Shown here: piece after piece, positions 57,430 through 64,000 of the stretch
How the letters are laid out: each line of letters opens with the position of its first letter
Position numbering within the stretch: position 1 is the first letter of the stretch
DNA from: Heliopora coerulea
Taxonomy: Eukaryota > Cnidaria > Anthozoa > Scleralcyonacea > Helioporidae
Reading direction: 5' to 3'
DNA length: 64,000 nucleotides
NCBI GenBank assembly: GCA_030142905.1
Contig: JASJOG010000219.1
Span: 374,001-438,000, forward strand
The notes under the pieces: model-generated
The model's database searches: none
The model's input: only the letters and a program-made list of their open reading frames with translations
Told to the model about the DNA's origin: nothing
Program-made: the position numbers and the translations under genes

Positions 57430-57770
57430 TGCCAATTCACCTCTTCCTGCAGTTCAAACTCCAAGTTTGAGCTCCTCTTTCGAGAGAGCTTACTTATATC
57501 GAAATTTAGACCCTCTCTCAACGAAAACATCTCATCCATACCCCTTTCTTTATTTTAGTTCTACGCGGTCCTCTTTTCGCTTCATTTCATTTCATCTCTA
57601 TTTTCCTGTCACCCTACATCTTGTCACTTTAATCCTATTGTTTATCTCTTATGTAACTTATCATCACGTGTAAAGAGATATATAGGTTTTAGTCACATTG
57701 TAAATTAGTCACTCTGAAGATGTTGCACGTCCGCAACGAAACGTTGGTAAAGTTGTTTTAAATACTTTGT
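57430..57770 (+). mobile_element. Penelope-like element 3' tail (family B, copy 3)
   Basis: A short readable end of the GIY-YIG protein (LLFRESLLISKFRPSLNENI, then a stop) is followed by about 180 bp of 3' UTR and a hammerhead motif. It matches the endings of copies 1 and 2. It lies in the intron before the death-domain exon. Confidence 0.7.
57711..57748 (+). ncRNA. Hammerhead-type ribozyme motif (PLE-B copy 3)
   Basis: CTGAAGA (57714-57720) and GAAACGTT (57738-57745). Stem II is a perfect GTTGC/GCAAC around an ACGTCC loop. Stem I has only three pairs (ACT/GGT, one G-T) before a mismatch, so it is weaker than the others. One extra T after A9. Predicted cleavage is after 57745. Confidence 0.6.
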
Positions 57771-58330
57771 GTTTTATTTCTGTCATTATGCCTCTGCACA
57801 TAAAAATCATGAGCTGGGCTCTCATTTTTACATTACGTCTACGTTTTCCACCCGGAAAATCAACAGCCACGGTTTTAACTGCCAATTCAAAAACTCTTTC
57901 AGTGAACTCGAAATTACCCTTCCAAACGAAACATATTGTGAGCAAATTATAATATTAATTATATCCAGTGGATAGATTTTTATTTGGATTGGATGATTAA
58001 CAAAAGACTAGTGAGTAAATGCAACTTTCGATGCCTTTTCGCAGATTATTATCGGAATTCCTGGCGAAATAGGCTATCCAGGCTTCGTACAACTGCTTCC
58101 TACTAAATTCATCAGCCAACGAAAAACCAATACCCTGTTGAGATCGATTTTACAATGATTTTATTCCTCTCTTGTCCTACACGTTAGGCTCTCCACCAGT
58201 GGTGGCAACAGGCGTCCTAGTCTAGCGGGGATAACGAAAGGCAACGAAATGTCTATGGTGGACAAACTCTCGTAGAAAATTTTGAAAAAAAAACACAACC
58301 AGCTGACAACTTCAAGACACATAAAACGAA

Positions 58331-58465
58331 ACAGATTCCAAAAAAATAGCATCTTGTGAACTCAAAATTCGAGCTAGAGCAAGACGAAAGTGAGACAGTC
58401 TCACTTTTATGTTGCTCTAACTCGAATTTTGAGTTCACAAAAAGCTATTTTTAGGAATCTATTTG
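58331..58465. repeat. Long hairpin (fold-back)
   Basis: Two ~65-bp arms (CAGATTCC, AAAAAATAGC, TGTGAACTCAAAATTCGAG ... and complement) meet around a GAGACAGTCTC centre with almost no loop. No coding frame; probably a MITE. Confidence 0.85.
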
Positions 58466-59057
58466 TTTTTAAATATACTTAAGTTAGTGAGAAATATTAA
58501 CTGCTAGGATTATGCAATATTCAGCTTCCATGACTCCTATAAATATCAGTTGTCATGGTGAGATACATGAAAAGCGCAAATATTAAGTATTACTTGAATT
58601 AAGAATCCTGGGACATTTGTTGATCCCTACACTTAAACGAGGGCCAGCTATTCGAGGTTGGTCCTTAATATTGATATGTTTATATTTTGTTCTATTTCGC
58701 ATATAGAAACAGACACTTTCCCATTCCATCAAGTCTTTATCTTATTACGAGCTAATTGTAGCTCATATCCAGTACAGTCATTCTGATTCCGATTTAATTC
58801 GATGTAATTCTGGGAAAATTGTCTGAATGAACATTATCGAATAGTTTTGAAATTGTGTTATGTATTTGTTCGTTGTCAATAGCGTCATGAACTAGTGTCA
58901 GTAGTCAATAGGTTGTATCTTTCGAATCATTTGTCTTTTATTAGTGCGTCATAAGGATTAATCATTAGTAAGTAAATTTTTTTAAAGATTTAAGCCTTGT
59001 GATTTTCCTGTAAGAGTTTATGTCACGGTCATTTGAGCGCCTGCTTGATTTTGATAG

Positions 59058-59365
59058 AACTGGAAAGAAAACAGACTCCACCAGACCGTCTCCAAATGGC
59101 AGAAATTGCAGAGATAGCGGAAAGAATAACCAACAGATGGGTCAAGTTAGCCTATCTCACGAACAAGTTTGTATCTCATGAGATTGATAACATCAAATTT
59201 TCCCGATGTGGTGAAGATGAAAGTAGTAAAGCTCTTGCTATGCTTACTAAATACAGTGAGAGAGAAGGAACTCGGCAAAAACTTGCTAACAAATTGAAGA
59301 AACTAGGCATGACCTCGCTATCTCAGGATGTCATTAATGGATGCTTTATCGATGATGATGATTAG
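59058..59365 (+). CDS. Death-domain terminal exon of Roco gene
   Basis: After an acceptor (TTGATAG, 59056-59057) in phase 2, the frame reads LQMAEIAEIAERITNRW, the typical helix-1 start with the conserved Trp. It continues with LAYLTNKFVSHEIDNIK, ALAMLTKYSEREGTRQKL and KKLGMTSLSQDVI, ending in an acidic tail and stop at 59363-59365. This is a complete death domain of the ankyrin/DAPK/UNC5 type (W..LA..L...EI..I....ED...A..ML..W......T...L...L..). The exon has no lesion. The phase fits both the COR exon and the candidate linker exon. Death domains mediate homotypic assembly in apoptosis and immune signalling. Confidence 0.85.
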
Positions 59366-61189
59366 TAAATCGTATGTAAATACTCAACTTATTTTTAATA
59401 TAACTTTATTATTTAATATTGATAAAGTGTTCTTATATATGTATACATAATTTGGTTAAATTTGAGCAAATTTTCTTAGATCTATGTTAAACTTTAGCCC
59501 GTTTCACTTTTTAGTGGCATTTTGTGCTATTGGTAATCCTCCCGATTTTGTGAAATTATGCCAAAATCATGCCACACTTTAAAAAATGTTCGTAATTTTT
59601 CATAATATCGTCACAAAATAACGATATTTCTACGTTAAGAGTTGAAAAAATGCATCGTTGAATCAAGAATGATTATATCACTTGTACTATATAAACTACA
59701 CGCAACGTCTAGGTCCTCTATGCTCCTCACTTCAAACTACCAAACTATTTCTTTCTCCGGTCCAAAAGAACCTCTGCAGTGGTAGATAATCCCACGTTTG
59801 GGATACGCTAGGAGGCAGGATATAAAGAGCAGAAGCAACAAGAATTTAGGAAAGGTCTAGGTGTATTGCTGCTGGTAACCAGGCCCCAAATCTAACCAAT
59901 CATTCACGACTTTCGATTGCAGCAGGATTTAAGCTGCTTATGAAGGGGTTAGGGCACCATACATCAGGGAAGAAATACTGGATGGCTCAAACCGATGTTC
60001 AAACACCCGTGCGAGTCATGTTCGGAAACTTTGTTTTAAGAAGACCTTTCGAGTTTTGACAATCTTGTTGCTCTTCGTGCCTGCATCTTTGATTTTAGAA
60101 TTGCAAAGGTGGACGGATTTTCATCTTCTTCGGGTTTATCAGATAACTGCTTAAAGTTACTGAAGTAAACTGATGTCGAACTATACTTTGAATAGCGGTA
60201 ACCAAAAAACGTCACGAGTTAATATAGAAATTTGAAGTTGCTTGTAGTCTTTATTGTTGTATCAATTACGCGAACATACACATCACCGCCTGGCTTCTTC
60301 TTTTTGGATAAAAAGCTTCAAAGATAAAAATGTTAGAGCGCTGCAAGCAGTAGAAGAAAATTGTGCAAAGCATCAAATCAGTGATTTATCTCAAAAAATA
60401 AACTCATTAATTACTCATCAAAATAACCTCAAAAGAAATTGGCTTCTAATTAGTAAATATAAACTTTTCCTTTGATTTCCTGCATTGAAATGTCCTTAAC
60501 TTCAAAATAACTGGTAAACATGGCCATTTAAATAAAAATCGCTCACAATTCGGTCGCTCAAATTGATTTTCCAATTTCCAGTGGCTTAACCAGTATCTTC
60601 CAGATGAATTTCTGATCCAGTCATTCTTATTTTGCTCGTTTGAGCAAGCTTCACAGGTGTCCTCGTTTTTCTCAACTACAGAACCCTTATCACAATGGTG
60701 TATTGAGAAAAATTCTGGTGGGGGACTTCATGAGGTATTAGTAAACTTAGGGGGAGAACATCTAGTTAAAATTGGAAGGAATGTATCTCGAACGCTAAAA
60801 AGTGCATATAAACCCCCTTCAACCAATCACGTAGGATTTCAACTTTCTGTGGAAAATCGACGTGAGTAGAACAAGCTTTTGGCTTCCCATGCGCAGACGC
60901 TTAACTAGAACTGCACAAGCGTCTGCACCGCAGACTACGTAGAACAAGACTATTTCATCCTTCTCTAATGTTCGACTTTTTAACCGGTCAGCAAATCTAT
61001 ATTGAGAACATTCGCGGAAATTTCTGGTTTGGAGCTCAAAATTGGACTTTTTGGAAATATTTAACGATAAATAGGTTGGAAACAAACGGACCATATCAAA
61101 AAACTGTAAAAAAACGTATCAACTAGCTTTTCATTCGCTTTACAAAGAACTAAAACCTGTGAACGATTTATATACACTTTAAACGATAA
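59366..61189. other. No gene recognised; repeat fragments
   Basis: Downstream of the Roco stop codon. I see no clear AATAAA near the stop. At 60300-60545 lies the second copy of the repeat described at 28282-28600. The frame at 60254-60475 shows no recognised domain. Confidence 0.4.
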
Positions 61190-62240
61190 CTAATACGATA
61201 TTTACTTTTGCGACCATTTCTTGACGCAAGAAAGTCGGCTCCTATAGCGTACGATCTTGATGTGTAAGGATCTATCTACAAGATACGTTGTCAAAAATGA
61301 TTCATCCTGAGGTATGGAATGTTGTCTCAAAGGTACCATTCTTGTCTTTCATTTGCTCACCAAAGTAGCAAAACGTCCGAAAGGCTCCAGTACGTTAATC
61401 GGATACATCAAAAAGAAAAATCGTATACAACTGAGGTGGGTAATAGCCCAAAGTCATCATCCACTGTTCTAGGACGAAAAATGGAGCTTGAATGCGCTTG
61501 TGGATAGGATAAGTCCTGGTAGCAATAGCTTTTTTTGGTATCTGCATAAGAACAACACCATTTCCTAATCTATGATCTGGGGGAAGCCTCTTTCACCAAC
61601 AGGCGCATCTGCACAGGACGCTAGCGACGCGAACTTGATTCGAATGAAAACGTACACTTTTCTCTGCGTTTTGGCCTCTCATCGACACATGAACGGTGTT
61701 TTCGGTCACCAAAAACGGAGTCATTCCAAAACGCTCTTATTCCAAAGTGGAGCGATTCAAAAACGCCGGTTTTTGGTTTACGAGTGGACTGCGAAAACGA
61801 CTACTTTCGAAAACAATGACATCACACCGTGCTTGGAGTCACCCTCCTATGCACGCTTAATGGACAGGCAGTAGCGTTTTCGGATCGTTGTTGTGTTTAC
61901 GTGTGGACGGGATAACAAATGAAAACGGTTTAAAAACGGTGGTGTGGACGAAAACCTTTGTAAGCGTTTTCATGTGAAAACGTATAGGTGTTGACCGGAC
62001 GGGGCCTTATTGTGATTAATCTGTGTTGGCAATTCGTGGGATTGCCTTAATTCTGTTTCTCTTTCCTGACAGGTTTTCCTTCATTTCGTTGCGAGGGTAG
62101 GGGTGGGAAAAATAGATCATGTTTCTGTATGACTTGCATCATTTGTTCAATTCAATTTGCACTCTCTGTAATCGTGTCCGGTGTAGAAGCACCATAACCC
62201 TGGTCCTAACGCTAATCCTAATCCATAAATAGTAAAAATA
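61190..62240 (+). repeat. Long dispersed repeat, copy 2
   Basis: Partner of 42330-44215, lacking the 396-bp MITE and some other segments. It ends with the same CTAACGCTAATCCTAATCC tail. Confidence 0.65.
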
Positions 62241-62541
62241 TGTTGAAATGGAAAGCAACTGCAGTGTATTACGGTACTAAAAGACCAACAACTCGAAGGT
62301 TATATGCACTTTATTAACACTCTTCAACCATGCGCTCGTGTCCTCTCTGTCTCCCAGAAAGTCCGCACTAAAATTTATACACAATGACAAACACGTGAAC
62401 AAAAGTAAAACTACTCAGAGTTATTCTACAGTGATTCTACTGATGACATATCAATGTTCAAATTCCATATTCCAGTACTTTTAAATAATTATATTATACC
62501 TTACATGTGGTCTAAGTTGATTAACCAAGACTGGTGACGGA

Positions 62542-62677
62542 TTACGTTACATGTTGACGGTCGCCCGTATCGAAGTCTACATGGATTATATTTCGTGATA
62601 GTTTGCTGTAGTGTACGAAGTCTTCAAAGAAAACGAATGTATTCACTATTTCATCAGGAAACTCTGTTGCTTTGCTA
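62542..62677 (-). pseudogene. WASHC5-like last exon of another copy
   Basis: After an acceptor (TTTTGTCGATCTAG) the minus strand reads SKATEFPDEIVNTFVFFEDF, continues VHYSKLSRN and stops at 62542. It resembles the strumpellin C-terminal stretch [20 protein letters not shown]...RYTKLPRR, with the FLED-V-Y-KL pattern kept; the last 15 residues do not match. Because it is on the minus strand at higher coordinates than the exon 1 copy at 41.8 kb, it must belong to a different, upstream copy whose body lies beyond 64 kb, or be an isolated exon. No neighbouring exon was recognised up to the right edge. Confidence 0.55.
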
Positions 62678-62815
62678 CTAGATCGACAAAAGAAGACACA
62701 AGAAATCGTTATCATTTTTACATATTTCACATCTATCCCATTTCGAAACGTTTCTGATTTACCTATCTCAAACTCATTAGCACTTCACGAGCAAAACGCA
62801 AAGGAAATCAGCACC

Positions 62816-62963
62816 GAGTTCGTAGTTTGGATATCTGATCTTAATTAGCATAAAATTTTGATAACTTTAAACCCGATTTTCTCTTTAAATAAGGATTCGT
62901 TTGACATGTAACATCACACAATTGAAAGTCGTGTTTCAATCAGATATCCAAACAACTCGAAGT
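62816..62963. repeat. Short fold-back
   Basis: GAGTTCGTAGTTTGGATATCTGAT and ATCAGATATCCAAACAACTC are inverted across about 100 bp. Confidence 0.6.
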
Positions 62964-64000
62964 TGGTTAAAAAACTCAGCTATCACCTTGTTTTTCAACT
63001 CACTTCTGGGAATTTGGGTACCCAATGAAACACTCGTTCTCGTGTATGATATTTTACCTCCTAGGTACTTCATTTTATTTCATCCTATAGTATATTCACC
63101 TGGTCATATCAAGTTAACTACACTTAACGCTTTTACCATGGTAGCTATGCAGTAATTCATGCAGGATTATCCGACAACGGGGCTCCAAAGTCAGACTGCC
63201 GGTGTCTTAGCAGACGGCATCCCCCGGGCACTATCCGCTGGCAGATACTGTCCCCCCAGACACTCTCCTGTCTCCTGGACATTATCTGCTAAGCAGATAT
63301 TGTCTTCCTTCGCAGATTCTGCCGCCCCCTTCAAAGATTCAAAACTAGTGCGGTAACTTTAAGTTTTTACTTATTTTGACAGAAAATATGAAAGGAATCC
63401 CCAAGTCTAGGCGATCAATTTCGTATGACTTATGACTTAAAACGGGATAGGATTCATAAAGGCAGCTCTCAGCTCAGTCTTGGTCTTTGGCTTTTAGCAA
63501 TAACAGATATGAGTTATCAAAGGAAAAATCGGTAACGAGTTTCCAAGTATCCAAACAACTCCCAAGGGTTTCACTCAGTAATACAAAAATAAAGGTTACA
63601 AAAGCAACCACGGGCGACAAAGTGCAGTTGCGGTGTTTAAACGAGATTTCAATAGGCTGGTAACTTTCTAAAAACATCAGCTTTCTAACTCATAAGCTTT
63701 GATTCATTTTGTTGCATAAACAAGTTAATTTTGTAAAATAAACAATTTGCCAGCAAAGTCTATGCTTTTGTCTTTTTCATATGGGGGATACTATCTGAAG
63801 GAATCTGATTAAAAGGGACTGTATCCGCGCGGGGGAGACACTATCTGCTGTGACAGCAGTGCTTGTCGAGTGAAGTGCGCCAACCTGGCTGCCGCGATCA
63901 CGAAAAAACTATATTGAGCTTACTAAGTCACTAAACTCTCTCGTACAATTTTTCTTTTTCACCACTACGGTTTGAACAAGAAAACGTGAAAGTGATGGTA
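62964..64000. other. No gene recognised
   Basis: Repeated GCAGATA/TATCTGC and GGGGGA words face each other at 63220-63310 and 63780-63855, suggesting a transposon with inverted ends. No domain in any frame to the window edge. Confidence 0.4.

Noticed and set aside
1..64000. Bacterial or viral contamination
   Set aside because: Spliced exons of animal genes, SINEs and animal-type PLEs occur throughout, and there is no prokaryotic gene organisation.

Overview
The window looks like nuclear DNA of an animal, most likely an anthozoan cnidarian such as a stony coral. It is AT-rich and gene-poor. Coding exons are short, interrupted by GT-AG introns and far apart, and most of the rest is transposon debris: Penelope-like elements (PLEs), a LINE, Kolobok, hAT-like and mariner-like elements, fold-back MITEs, tRNA-derived SINEs and microsatellites. 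The species call is an inference from gene architecture and repeat style, not from a database match.

Left third (about 2.5-13.7 kb, + strand): two tandem copies of a three-exon block (death domain, linker, short conserved exon). Copy 1 lost the second half of its death domain to a PLE fragment. Copy 2 carries in-frame stops and was split by two PLEs (about 5.79-10.89 kb). The inner PLE has identical 270-bp inverted arms, a 12-bp target duplication and an open reverse transcriptase-GIY-YIG frame, so it looks young. Six hammerhead-type ribozyme motifs lie at PLE ends across the window.

Middle (14-34 kb): no convincing host gene. It holds tandem repeats, a LINE 3' end, a Crypton/ZMYM-like N-terminus, several non-autonomous DNA transposons, fold-back elements (one with a telomere-like core), paired SINEs and a hAT-like MITE.

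34.4-41.9 kb (- strand): first exons of WASHC5 (strumpellin, WASH complex). Exon 1 has a nonsense codon and a one-base deletion, exon 2 is present as two damaged tandem copies, exons 3 and 4 are intact, and later exons were not found. A separate WASHC5-like last exon lies at 62.5 kb on the same strand. It cannot be the end of this copy and suggests a second copy running off the right edge.

47.3-59.4 kb (+ strand): an ankyrin - Roc - COR - death domain gene (Roco family, probably innate immune or death signalling). Its exons share consistent intron phases, but it carries a frameshift in the last ankyrin repeat, a stop before the Roc G3 motif, a frameshift between Roc and COR, and no visible P-loop. 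Its COR-to-death-domain stretch contains a 1.56-kb Kolobok transposon with TTAA duplications and a THAP frame. The recognisable host genes are therefore mostly decaying copies, while the transposons and their ribozyme ends are the best preserved functional-looking structures.
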